Shown here: piece by piece, positions 29,814-38,144 of the stretch
Numbering within the stretch: the stretch's first letter is position 1
Layout of the letters: each line of letters starts with the position of its first letter
The notes under the pieces: model-generated
What the model was told of the DNA's origin: nothing
Databases searched by the model: none
Seen by the model: the letters and a program-made list of their open reading frames with translations, nothing else
Made by a program: the position numbers and the translations under genes
Origin: Robbsia andropogonis
GTDB lineage: Bacteria; Pseudomonadota; Gammaproteobacteria; Burkholderiales; Burkholderiaceae
DNA length: 64,000 nt
Assembly (NCBI RefSeq): GCF_000970345.1
Contig: NZ_LAQU01000001.1
Span: forward strand, 1-64,000
Direction: 5' to 3'

Positions 29814-30245
29814 TATTCGTTGCTGGAAATTGCGTGGTCGGTTGGTTCGATAATAGCGAGCACGTGGCTTGCGGCCCGCCAGTCACGTTCTTCGACGTCA
29901 GTTTTTGTTGACCTCACGGTTCTTTTTGCAATGGCTGTATTGTTAGCTTTGGTTCCAGTTACAACAATGTTGGTGCTTTTGGCAGCGATACATTGGCTGT
30001 TAGGTATCGCCTTTTCCATCGTGCGAATGAGAGGAGAAGCGCGATTTCTAATACTCGCGCCTCAGGCATCACTTGGCCATTCGCGCGGCACCGCGAATAT
30101 GCTGACGCAAGGCGCGGCTCTTTTCGCGTTTTCGCTTCCGATAAGTTTAGGACAGCAGAGCTTGCCACTGGTGTATTACTGCGCGGCGGCGCTGATTGCC
30201 TCTGCGACGTTAGGAATAGGTCTTGTGTTCATAACGAGGTCTTGA
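29814..30245 (+). pseudogene. C-terminal half of a second MFS transporter
   Basis: About 143 codons open from the IS end, encoding five or six membrane segments (LEIAWSVGSIIASTWLAARQ at the cut, GTANMLTQGAALFAFSLP later). The layout resembles the C-half of EntS/MFS_3-type exporters. It reads away from the IS on the plus strand, while the exporter fragment on the other side reads away on the minus strand, so the two cannot be halves of one gene. No ATG or ribosome site is convincing; TTG at 29820 is the only early start. Confidence 0.7.
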
Positions 30246-30336
30246 CAACGAAAGGCCGTAGCGCATTCAAAAACCAAGCGCCGTTCACAGCCAACCTCAA
30301 CCCTGGGCGCCCGTCCGCAATTATCTACTTCTTCAA

Positions 30337-31755
30337 TTAATGACCCGCTCTCCAACCGGGTGTAGCGTCGTGGCGTTCCGTCGACTGCGTCGCATCAGTG
30401 CTTGCGACTGCTTTCGCCGCCACGGCCATCTGATCGGAAGGCAGCGAGGCAATTTCAATTTTGCCCAATGAGATGATAATGGCAGCCAGCAATAGCGCGA
30501 GAGCAAATACGGCGAAGGTGATCCACGCACTCGAATTAAACGTCGCGATCGCACCAACGATCACAGGGCCGAGAATACCGCCGACGCGATTCAACCCCAC
30601 GGCAACCCCCATCCCGGTGCCGCGGACTTCCGTGCGATAGCTCATGGCCTGATAGTTATTCAACACGGCCTGCGCACCGAAAATGAAGAACCCCGTGGCC
30701 GCCACCATTGGCAGGACAAAGCCGTGGCCCAACGCAAAACCTAGAGCACCCATTGACACCGCAGCCATCACATAGCCAATAATCATGGCGCGGATACGGC
30801 TTCCCAAGCGATCGGCAAGCCATCCCATGCCGATACCGCCGAACACGGAAGCGATCATCGTCAGCGTGCCGTAACCGAATGCGGAGTTCACCCCGGCGCC
30901 ACTTGCAATCACCAGAGACGGGAGCCAGCCCGTTAGCCCATGGATACAAAAGAGACTCAGAAACCCCACGAGCCAATGGACGATAGTATTGCGGCGATAT
31001 AGCGGAGACAGCAAATCCGTAATCGAGCCAATCCGGCTAATAGGATTAATAACCGAGAACTCCGCATTGGCGTAAGAATCCTTACGATCCGGCCTCGCGA
31101 TAGTCAGCCATTTACGCACGCGCTCTGGATTGTTGTGAAGCAGCAGATACTGAATCGACTCTGGCAGCCAAGCCGTTGCGGCGAGCGCGACCAGTGCCGA
31201 CAATCCCCCGATATAATAAAGAGACTGCCAACCGAACCGATGCGTCAAGGTGATGCCGGCAATGCCTGCAAAAATGCCGCCAGCCGAAAAGCCAAACTGA
31301 AAAACCCACGTGGCATAGGTATTCGCTTGTTTGCGCGGCGCCCATTCATTGATGCACGTCAAGGCCAGCGGGGTAACCATCCCCAGCGCCGTGCCTAAAA
31401 CGAGTCGCGCAATGGCAAACTCGATTGCACCGCTTACCATCGTGGCGAGTATAAGGCTTGCTACAGTAAGCAGCCACAGCGCCAGGATCATGATCTTGCG
31501 GCGACCAAATCGGTCCGAAAGCAGTCCTTGCAATACGGATCCGATCGATAAACCGGCAATGCCGCTCGATAACATGATGCCGATCAATGTCGCGGACGGA
31601 TGCCATGTTTGGCGTACCAGCGGAATGACATACGCGGCATTGAAAAGATCATAGCCATCGAAAAACATGATGAAGGCTACAAGTATTGCAAACTTGTAGT
31701 GAAAGACACCTATGGGCGCTTGAGCAAGCTCTTCGCGCGCGTTGATTAAAGCCAT
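30337..31755 (-). CDS. MFS transporter, aromatic acid:H+ symporter (AAHS) type
   Basis: Inner membrane carrier of 472 residues with 12 predicted helices. It has the AAHS hallmarks DGYDLFNAAYVIPLV in helix 1, LLSDRFGRRKIMI in the 2-3 loop, and WLADRLGSRIRAMI in the 8-9 loop. Relatives import hydroxylated aromatic acids such as 4-hydroxybenzoate or gentisate. It is the last gene of the six-gene minus-strand operon, 61 bp after the monooxygenase, so it probably imports the pathway substrate or an intermediate. Start at 31755 has AGGAGGAGACAA directly upstream. The C-terminus is a short hydrophilic tail. Confidence 0.88.
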   Translation of the reverse strand: MALINAREELAQAPIGVFHYKFAILVAFIMFFDGYDLFNAAYVIPLVRQTWHPSATLIGIMLSSGIAGLSIGSVLQGLLSDRFGRRKIMILALWLLTVASLILATMVSGAIEFAIARLVLGTALGMVTPLALTCINEWAPRKQANTYATWVFQFGFSAGGIFAGIAGITLTHRFGWQSLYYIGGLSALVALAATAWLPESIQYLLLHNNPERVRKWLTIARPDRKDSYANAEFSVINPISRIGSITDLLSPLYRRNTIVHWLVGFLSLFCIHGLTGWLPSLVIASGAGVNSAFGYGTLTMIASVFGGIGMGWLADRLGSRIRAMIIGYVMAAVSMGALGFALGHGFVLPMVAATGFFIFGAQAVLNNYQAMSYRTEVRGTGMGVAVGLNRVGGILGPVIVGAIATFNSSAWITFAVFALALLLAAIIISLGKIEIASLPSDQMAVAAKAVASTDATQSTERHDATPGWRAGH

Positions 31756-31816
31756 TTGTCTCCTCCTCGGGAGCGGTTCCTCTCGCGGCGTCTGCGCGCC
31801 GCTCGTGAAAGGCTAA

Positions 31817-33457
31817 CTACATAACGGATGACAGCGCTTCAAGCATGGGTACCAGTTCGTTCGGATGCTCGGCAACGCCATAAACGTAGTGGTCAGGGCG
31901 TACAATCGCCGCAGTGCAGGCATGCTTGGCAAACCAGTTTTCCAAGACACGATCCAGCTCAACGACGCGACGCGTTTCACCCTCCACCTCGACCGATACC
32001 TTTTCACGTTCCTTGCATACTTGCGCGATTCGAATATGCCTTTGCGAGAGCAACGTACGCAGTGACGCCGGCAATGGTTCATCGTTCGCAAGCACCACCC
32101 GCCATCCGTCCCCAATCACCGTGTCAAAAAGTGCCGTCTTGCCTTCGTGCCGGATACGCGGTTGCGGGAACAAGGTGCCGTTCGCCAAGTGATCCGTCGT
32201 TGATAGCAGGCCAGCTTGCAGCGGTGGCACGATTTCCTGACGCGTCACCGTCTTGATCACCCCTCCCGCTTCTTCCAGCAGCCTCGCATCCCTTAGGCGG
32301 GCTTTTTCAAGATCACGTTCGCAAATAACCTGCCCCAACGCCTTGATCCGCGAAGTGAGCGTTCGAACATGCGTACTGCGCTCGATCTGATAGGAATCCA
32401 GCAAGGTATCTCGTGCCTCGCCTCGAATGACCTGCTTGAGCTTCCAGCACAGGTTGACCACGTCCCGTACGCCCTGGCACATGCCCTGACCAATAAAGGG
32501 CGGCTGCTGATGCGCTGCATCACCGGCGATAAAGACATTGCCCTTACGCCATTCCTTCGCCACCAGCGCATGGAATCGGTAGCTGGCCGCACGCCACAGT
32601 ACGCCGTCTTCAGGCGCCAGCCACCGGGATAGCAACTGCCACACCTGTGCCTCTTGCTGCATGTGTTTCGGATCCTCATCCTCTTGCAGCATGATCTCCC
32701 AACGACGATGACGACCCGGCCCGACGATGTACGTCGCAGGACGGCTCGGCTCACAGTATTGGACCGCCGTCGAAGGTAGTTTTGCCAGCCCCGATTCATT
32801 GACCATCATGTCGATGACAAGCCAGGGTTCGTCAAAGACCAGATCTTCGTAGCGAATGCCCAATTGATTCCGGACCGTGCTGGATGCGCCATCGCAACCG
32901 ATCATGTACTCCGCCGTCACCGTGCGCTCGACCCCGGTATCGTCTCGTAAATGCGCGGTGATTTTTTCATGCGTTCGGCCACCGCTTGCTGTGCCAGGGC
33001 GAGTGCCAACGTCGTCGCCCGCGTGGTCAATGGCGGCATCCTGCCCGCGATCAAATTCGACCAGCCGAGTCCCCAGGGCGATCTCGACATTCGGCTTTTT
33101 CGCCGCATGCGCTCTCAACGCAGCTTCGACGGGCGGCTGCGTGAAGACCATCGTGGGGATATAACCTAATGGATAGGGCTCCGGAACTTGATGGATACGT
33201 TTGATCAATTGCCCATCAACGCCATAAAACTCCGACGGTGGAAAGACTGCGATATGCTCCGCGATCTCGTCCACAATGCCGATCTCCTGAAAAACACGCA
33301 TGATTTCATGATCGACCGCAATGGCACGCGGTTTTTCATAAACCGTCCGGCTAGCGTCGATGCAAAGAATTCTCAGACCAGCCGCACCCAGCAGATTCGC
33401 CGCCACCGCGCCGGAAGGACCGAATCCGACAATCAAAACGTCATAATGGGCATTCAT
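31817..33457 (-). CDS. FAD-dependent aromatic monooxygenase (MhpA/PheA-like)
   Basis: Class A flavoprotein hydroxylase of 546 residues that would add a ring hydroxyl using NAD(P)H and O2. The Rossmann GxGxxG is VGFGPSGAVAANLL near residue 12. The DG motif is MIGCDGASSTVR near residue 188, and the second FAD motif is FIAGDAAHQQPPFIGQGM near residue 308. A thioredoxin-like C-terminal domain ends in a YGVAEHP segment. Best similarity pattern is to 3-(3-hydroxyphenyl)propionate hydroxylase MhpA. I use the ATG at 33457 with GGTGA five bases upstream; a GTG at 33466 overlaps the preceding stop. It sits at the FdeE-like position in an fde-like operon; substrate unproven. Confidence 0.88.
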   Translation of the reverse strand: MNAHYDVLIVGFGPSGAVAANLLGAAGLRILCIDASRTVYEKPRAIAVDHEIMRVFQEIGIVDEIAEHIAVFPPSEFYGVDGQLIKRIHQVPEPYPLGYIPTMVFTQPPVEAALRAHAAKKPNVEIALGTRLVEFDRGQDAAIDHAGDDVGTRPGTASGGRTHEKITAHLRDDTGVERTVTAEYMIGCDGASSTVRNQLGIRYEDLVFDEPWLVIDMMVNESGLAKLPSTAVQYCEPSRPATYIVGPGRHRRWEIMLQEDEDPKHMQQEAQVWQLLSRWLAPEDGVLWRAASYRFHALVAKEWRKGNVFIAGDAAHQQPPFIGQGMCQGVRDVVNLCWKLKQVIRGEARDTLLDSYQIERSTHVRTLTSRIKALGQVICERDLEKARLRDARLLEEAGGVIKTVTRQEIVPPLQAGLLSTTDHLANGTLFPQPRIRHEGKTALFDTVIGDGWRVVLANDEPLPASLRTLLSQRHIRIAQVCKEREKVSVEVEGETRRVVELDRVLENWFAKHACTAAIVRPDHYVYGVAEHPNELVPMLEALSSVM

Positions 33458-33462
33458 TTCTT

Positions 33463-34335
33463 TCACCGGGCCAGGCTTTCATCCTGCACATTGTTCTGCA
33501 GAAGGCCGATTCGTTCGACTTCGACTTCAACACGGTCTCCGTCCTTCATAAAGACCGGAGGTTTGCGAGCCCAGCCCACGCCTGCCGGCGTTCCCATGGC
33601 AATCACATCACCGGGTTCCAGTGTCAGACATTCGGTTAGCAGCTCGATTGTTTCCGCGACGCCCCAGATCATGTCGGACGTACTCGCGCGTTGCATCACT
33701 TCGCCATTCAACCTCAGTTCGACCGCGAGACCTTCCGCGCCAAGCGGCAGTTCATCCGCTGTCACCACATAGGGACCAAACGCTCCCGTGTTATCGAAAT
33801 TCTTGCCAATCGTCCATTGCGATGTACGCTTTTGATAGTCACGCACCGATGCGTCATTGAAGCAGGCGTAACCGAAAACATGGCTTAACGCATCTTCGCG
33901 CTTGACATGACGCGCACGCTTGCCGATGACTACCATGACTTCGGCTTCGTAATCCAGCTTGTCGGAGACTTGCGGACGAATGATCGGATCGCCGTGCGCG
34001 ATCAACGAGCTGGCGCCGCGGAAGAAGATCAGGGGATAAACCGGCTTATCGTTGCCGCCTTCCTTGGCGTGATCATAGAAATTATGACCCAGACACACCA
34101 CCTTGCCTGGCGCCGGGATCGCGGGACCCAACTTCACTGAACCGTACGGCACGCGATGATCAGCGGCCGAGGCGACAGCGCGCTTCGCGGCAGCGACGAG
34201 GTCAACGCCAGCGAGCAATGCCTGGCGCAAATCGGCAGGCACTGTGCTATCGAACCGAGCAAGATCAATGACCTCATCACCGTCCAATACACCCAGACGG
34301 TATCCGTCGTTCGATTTGAATGTCAGCAGCTTCAT
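33463..34335 (-). CDS. Fumarylacetoacetate hydrolase family protein
   Basis: A 290-residue FAA-fold enzyme of the group that hydrolyses, hydrates or decarboxylates ring-cleavage products. An N-terminal cap precedes the core motif VVCLGHNFYDHAKEGG (about residue 95). The metal ligands are in LDYEAEVMVVIG (two Glu) and FNDASVRDYQ (Asp), and GDVIAMGTPAGVGWAR is the typical C-terminal signature. It lies between the extradiol dioxygenase and the monooxygenase, so it probably processes the cleaved ring. Start at 34335 has AGAGGGAAA upstream. Confidence 0.88.
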   Translation of the reverse strand: MKLLTFKSNDGYRLGVLDGDEVIDLARFDSTVPADLRQALLAGVDLVAAAKRAVASAADHRVPYGSVKLGPAIPAPGKVVCLGHNFYDHAKEGGNDKPVYPLIFFRGASSLIAHGDPIIRPQVSDKLDYEAEVMVVIGKRARHVKREDALSHVFGYACFNDASVRDYQKRTSQWTIGKNFDNTGAFGPYVVTADELPLGAEGLAVELRLNGEVMQRASTSDMIWGVAETIELLTECLTLEPGDVIAMGTPAGVGWARKPPVFMKDGDRVEVEVERIGLLQNNVQDESLAR

Positions 34336-34417
34336 GGTGCATTTCCCTCTTTTTCGCGATGCTCTTCAGTGATGGAACCTGGCCAACGCACGGCGGCAAT
34401 TCACCAGGCGGTGCGCG

Positions 34418-35311
34418 TTATCGCGCGAAAAAAATCGTCTTTTGGGCTGTTTTCAAGCGGGCCGACGGCGGCTGTCCAATGCCCCATTGATCAATTCGCC
34501 CTGGCGGCCATGTCCAGTCGTCCGGGCCACCTGTCTTGTAGCTATCGTCAACCTGCTCGACCTCGGCGGTATATTCGATGACGAAATCAAACGGCCCCAG
34601 AAAATAGGCGAATGCGTTGTTACCCGGCCCGTGTCGCCCGACACCCCATTCGATGGGATAGCCGGCATCACGCATGCGTCCGCCGCCACGCATCACGGAA
34701 TCCAGATCAGGCATCAGGAAGGCAATGTGATTCAGACTGTTCTCTTGCGAGTCGGCAAGCGCGATGCTGTGATGGTCCGTACTGCATCGCATGAACGCCA
34801 TGATTCGCGTGCGATCAGATAGACGAAAACCCAATGCTTTCTCAAAAAACTGCTGCGCGACGGCGACGTTTTCGCTGTTGAGTACGACGTGCGTGATTTT
34901 GACGGGACGGTCTTTCACCGCATCGATATCGGTATGCCGGATATCGCCATACACGAAACGCAGGATGCGTCCTTGCGGATCGGCTGCCACGAGTTCGCGT
35001 CCCTTTTCCGGACCGGTTACGTCCGACGGACCCGCCAAGATCGTTCCGCCGGACTCGGGGATCGTTCGTGCCAGCTCCGACAACGCTTCCAACGACGCAA
35101 CATTAAAAACGACCGCCCGTACTTCCGAACGTGGCGCACGATGCAGCGAGAGTATGTGATGTGCAGGGCCCGTACCACGGAGGTACACAACGTCGTCGGT
35201 CTGCGCAACGACATCCAGATGCCATGTCTCGGTATAGAAACGCGTGGCCGCCGATATATCCGGCACACCAATGTCAATACCGCGCAAGGCGGTAACAAAC
35301 GGATAGGTCAT
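34418..35311 (-). CDS. VOC-family extradiol ring-cleavage dioxygenase
   Basis: A 297-residue protein with two vicinal-oxygen-chelate modules (about residues 8-125 and 137-265), the architecture of 2,3-dihydroxybiphenyl/catechol extradiol dioxygenases. The second module supplies the metal triad: His in ITHVVLNSE (near 140), His in LNHIAFLMPD (near 210) and Glu in DFVIEYTAEV (near 262). It would open an aromatic ring next to two hydroxyls using Fe2+ or Mn2+. Its ATG overlaps the stop of the upstream amidohydrolase gene by four bases, indicating coupling. Position matches fdeC of the Herbaspirillum flavonoid operon as I recall it. Confidence 0.82.
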   Translation of the reverse strand: MTYPFVTALRGIDIGVPDISAATRFYTETWHLDVVAQTDDVVYLRGTGPAHHILSLHRAPRSEVRAVVFNVASLEALSELARTIPESGGTILAGPSDVTGPEKGRELVAADPQGRILRFVYGDIRHTDIDAVKDRPVKITHVVLNSENVAVAQQFFEKALGFRLSDRTRIMAFMRCSTDHHSIALADSQENSLNHIAFLMPDLDSVMRGGGRMRDAGYPIEWGVGRHGPGNNAFAYFLGPFDFVIEYTAEVEQVDDSYKTGGPDDWTWPPGRIDQWGIGQPPSARLKTAQKTIFFAR

Positions 35312-36357
35312 ATCTCGCTCCCAGCATGAAGACCAAGGAATATTTCAGCATTGCGATATAGAAGAAGATCGCGTAGATGCTGGTCGGCACTCGCGGCTTC
35401 AACCCGCGCACGCGGGTCGTTTTCGCGGAAAGCGAAGGGGTAGTCCGTGCCGATCATTAACTGCGTCGAACCAAACAGGTCGATCAAATGGCGCAACGTC
35501 GCATCGTCAAAAACAAGCGTGTCGTAAAAAAATTGGCGCGCCTGAACAGCAGGCGCCGTATGCATGCTGTCATTCAAGACTCCGAATACGCGATACGCCT
35601 GATCTAATCGCGGAAGAAGCGAGCCCAACGTTCCTCCGCCGTGGCTAAACGCGATGCGTAGTTTCGGAAATTTCGTCAATACATTGGTGCAGATAACCGA
35701 TGCTGCCGCCAAGCCGACGTCGGTAGGATAGGCCAGGGCCTGCAGCAAAGGTTTAGGCCCGATCAATCGGTCTTGCCCGGTGGGTTTGAGCGCATGCACG
35801 AAAACCGCCGCACCCAACGCTTCCGCCGCTTCAAAAAAAGGCGCAAATCGCAAGTCGCCGATAGGTACGCCGTTCACATTACTTCCCACCTCTACACCCG
35901 CAAATACATTACTCCGCATGAGATGGGTCAGTTCGCGAATGGCCAGATCAACATCCTGCAACGGTATGGTGCCCAATCCGATCATGCGTCCGTCGCTTGC
36001 AGCCACCATGTCGCCGATCTGATCATTCAGATAGCGTGACAGGACCTGAGCGTCGTTTTTATCCATCCAGTAAGACAATAGCTCGGGCATGGGAGAAACG
36101 GCCTGAAGGCCAATACCCTGTGCGTCCATATCAAGACGCCGTTTCTCACCATCCCAGCAAAGGTCGGACACGGTCCGATAGACCTTCTCCTTGATCATGA
36201 CGTGCCGATGACAGGCGTCCGCGGGCGCCATCGACGGCCAGTCAACGGGAATCTTTGTTCCGATATAAGCGGGGAAATCCGACGGCACGAAATGGGTGTG
36301 GATATCCACGCCGCCCATCGCACACCGACATTGGGCCGCTAGCGGGCGTCCTTGCAT
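35308..36357 (-). CDS. Amidohydrolase_2 (ACMSD-like) metal-dependent decarboxylase/hydrolase
   Basis: TIM-barrel enzyme of 349 residues. The HxH metal site is VDIHTHFVP near residue 17. Later His residues are in AAVFVHALKPTG and IAFSHGGGTLGSLL, and the catalytic Asp is in LMIGTDYPFAF, as in aminocarboxymuconate-semialdehyde decarboxylase. In a ring-cleavage operon it most likely decarboxylates or hydrates a cleavage product. Start: ATG at 36357, one base before the end of the HbpS-like gene's stop and with GGAG nine bases upstream; a TTG at 36375 is possible. It overlaps the dioxygenase start by four bases. Confidence 0.85.
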   Translation of the reverse strand: MQGRPLAAQCRCAMGGVDIHTHFVPSDFPAYIGTKIPVDWPSMAPADACHRHVMIKEKVYRTVSDLCWDGEKRRLDMDAQGIGLQAVSPMPELLSYWMDKNDAQVLSRYLNDQIGDMVAASDGRMIGLGTIPLQDVDLAIRELTHLMRSNVFAGVEVGSNVNGVPIGDLRFAPFFEAAEALGAAVFVHALKPTGQDRLIGPKPLLQALAYPTDVGLAAASVICTNVLTKFPKLRIAFSHGGGTLGSLLPRLDQAYRVFGVLNDSMHTAPAVQARQFFYDTLVFDDATLRHLIDLFGSTQLMIGTDYPFAFRENDPRARVEAASADQHLRDLLLYRNAEIFLGLHAGSEI

Positions 36358-36358
36358 A

Positions 36359-36784
36359 TCAATGCGCTCCGTCAAGGACTTCCGCCAGGGCAGTCAAGCA
36401 GATCTGCTCATCCTGGTCGCCTGTACCGCCACTGGCGCCTACCGCGCCGATAATCGCACCGTCGCCATCTTTAATGAGCACGGCACCGGTCTGCGGAATA
36501 AACTTCCCCTTGCCTGTCGCCATCAGCGCATTGAAGAAGCCTGGATTGTCTTTGGCGCGCCCCACCAGATCCCGCGTCGGCACGCTCATTGCAGCACTTG
36601 TCCAGGCCTTTCCAAGCGCAATGTCAACGCGGATCATCGTCGCGCCATCTTCCCTTTGAAGCGTCACCACATGACCGGCGGCGTCCACCACAACCACCGC
36701 CATGGGCGCAAACTTTTGCATGCGCGCGGCGGCAATGGCCGCGTCGGTAATCTTGCTTGCCAAGGTAAGCGTTAAAGCGGGCAT
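36359..36784 (-). CDS. GlcG/HbpS family protein
   Basis: A 141-residue single-domain protein of the GlcG/HbpS (DUF336) family, some members of which bind haem or cobalamin-like cofactors; function in catabolic operons is unsettled. Recognisable segments are MAVVVVDAAGHVVTLQRED, the GKFIPQTGAVLIKDGDG segment and GAVGASGGTGDQDE near the end. No signal peptide. It is the first gene of the operon, with GGAG ahead of the ATG at 36784. The divergent promoter and palindromic operator are directly upstream. Equivalent small proteins open related aromatic clusters. Confidence 0.85.
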   Translation of the reverse strand: MPALTLTLASKITDAAIAAARMQKFAPMAVVVVDAAGHVVTLQREDGATMIRVDIALGKAWTSAAMSVPTRDLVGRAKDNPGFFNALMATGKGKFIPQTGAVLIKDGDGAIIGAVGASGGTGDQDEQICLTALAEVLDGAH

Positions 36785-36823
36785 GTCCTACTCCACGTTG
36801 CAATCGGTCTTGCATCTCTCAAG

Positions 36824-36861
36824 ATATACAAAATTGTAGTTCATATGATTTTGTATATAAA
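36824..36861. promoter_or_regulatory. Palindromic operator and overlapping divergent promoters
   Basis: An 11-bp perfect inverted repeat, ATATACAAAAT (36824-36834) and ATTTTGTATAT (36848-36858), with a 13-base spacer. Half-sites containing TTGTATA fit GntR/FadR-subfamily operators. On the plus strand TTGTAG (36834-36839), a 16-base spacer and TATAAA (36856-36861) form a promoter for the GntR gene. On the minus strand TTTATA, 17 bases and TACAAT form one for the catabolic operon. Binding would block both. Confidence 0.7.
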
Positions 36862-36966
36862 ATAGGGAAAACCCGTGTTTTGGCGCTATTCGCCCCTCTT
36901 CCCTGATAAGCTATACTTGTCCTTACGAAATTATTCGGATCGTTCTTGTTCCTCTCCAGGTCAGCC

Positions 36967-37710
36967 ATGTCTTCTCCTTCTTTGCCGCAGCCTGCAGGTG
37001 CAGCGCAAGGCCAAACGACACCGTCTTTTGCTACCCTGGCAACCAATCTCTATGATCGGATGCGAGCCGATTTGCTCGACGGCAAATTGACGCCTGGCAG
37101 GAAGTTGGAAATAGAGAACCTCAGCGAGCAGTACCAATCAGGGCAGACGCCGATCCGGGAGGCGTTGAATCGCCTGACATCCGACGGCTTGGTGGAACGG
37201 CGTGACCGGAGGGGCTTTGTCGTGGCCGGTGTCAGCGCAGCCGATCTTCGAGAGATAACGAAAACGCGATGCTGGTTGGAAGAAATCGCGATCCGCGAAG
37301 GGTTTGCCGCGAACTCTCCAGAATGGGAGGAGCAAGTGGTATTGGCTTATCACCGATTGTCGAAGGTGGTACGGTCTCTTTCTGAAGTGGAATACCAGGA
37401 AAATCCCGAGTGGGAGCGGCTGCATCGTGCTTTTCATCGATGCCTGATCAGTGGTTGCGGATCGCGCTGGCTAATCAATTTCTGCGACCAGTTGGGCGAT
37501 CAACTGTATCGTTATCGCCAGCTTGCCGTCCGGCGTGTCTATCCAAAACGGCACGAGCGGGAAGAACACAAAGCCATGCTCGATGCGCTCGTCGAAGGCG
37601 ATGTGGATAGGGTCGTTGGATTGTTGAGGGCGCATTACGAAACCACTGCCGAGATCATTCTCGCGGACGCCGAACTTTTTCCCGGAGAAGGCGCGACTGT
37701 CTCCGATTAA
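36967..37710 (+). CDS. GntR-family transcriptional regulator with FCD domain
   Basis: A 247-residue repressor-type regulator. The winged HTH is in residues about 20-90 (RMRADLLDGKLTPGRKLEIE, then GQTPIREALNRLTSDGLVER). The all-helical FCD ligand domain covers about residues 100-230; metal-binding His residues are in RLHRAFHRCLISGCGSRW and RHEREEHKAMLDALVEGD, with HYETTAE near the end. It is divergent from the catabolic operon and presumably autoregulated through the palindrome at 36824. ATG at 36967 is preferred over TTG at 36946 (AGG eight bases upstream). The inducer is probably a pathway intermediate. Confidence 0.9.
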   Translation: MSSPSLPQPAGAAQGQTTPSFATLATNLYDRMRADLLDGKLTPGRKLEIENLSEQYQSGQTPIREALNRLTSDGLVERRDRRGFVVAGVSAADLREITKTRCWLEEIAIREGFAANSPEWEEQVVLAYHRLSKVVRSLSEVEYQENPEWERLHRAFHRCLISGCGSRWLINFCDQLGDQLYRYRQLAVRRVYPKRHEREEHKAMLDALVEGDVDRVVGLLRAHYETTAEIILADAELFPGEGATVSD

Positions 37711-38144
37711 GACCTCGGCAACTTCCATCCTCTTCCGTACTTTCCGCCTGGCTGCCTCGTAGCGCCGCCAAACACCTGTTGCACGGTTACCTTCATCACG
37801 TGGCATTTCCAGTGAAAGCCACCGCTCGCTTTCTCGATCGCGATGCCGGCCTCCAAAAGGCCGGACCGCACTTGCCTCGCGTGCGTCCACATATCAATCA
37901 AATGCGCGTATGCGCCTTGTTGCGAGCGCTTGCAGGCTTTGCATCGGATCGCCATGCCTTGCTCGTAAATGACCGCGATGAACTCGCACCACGCAGGTTT
38001 ACCCGCAGTGTGCGTTTCGCTACATTTTCTACTTTTTGTACAGGAATAATAGTTTCCTCCTATTTTGTATATCTTTAATTTTCATTACGCTCCGCAGACA
38101 CTTCTATAAAAACCTGAGCTTCAGGCTCGACTGTGGGGACCATT
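37711..38144 (+). promoter_or_regulatory. Porin promoter region with GntR-type half-sites
   Basis: 434 bp with no gene I can support. The 11-mer ATTTTGTATAT at 38062-38072 is identical to one arm of the operator at 36848-36858. A related TTTTTGTACA lies about 28 bases upstream (around 38034). The AT-rich stretch 38030-38090 is the likely porin promoter. This suggests control by the neighbouring GntR protein. Confidence 0.5.

Noticed and set aside
28551-30245. A single MFS gene split by the IS
   Set aside because: The two flanking transporter pieces are both C-terminal halves and face opposite directions, so they cannot be two parts of one interrupted gene.
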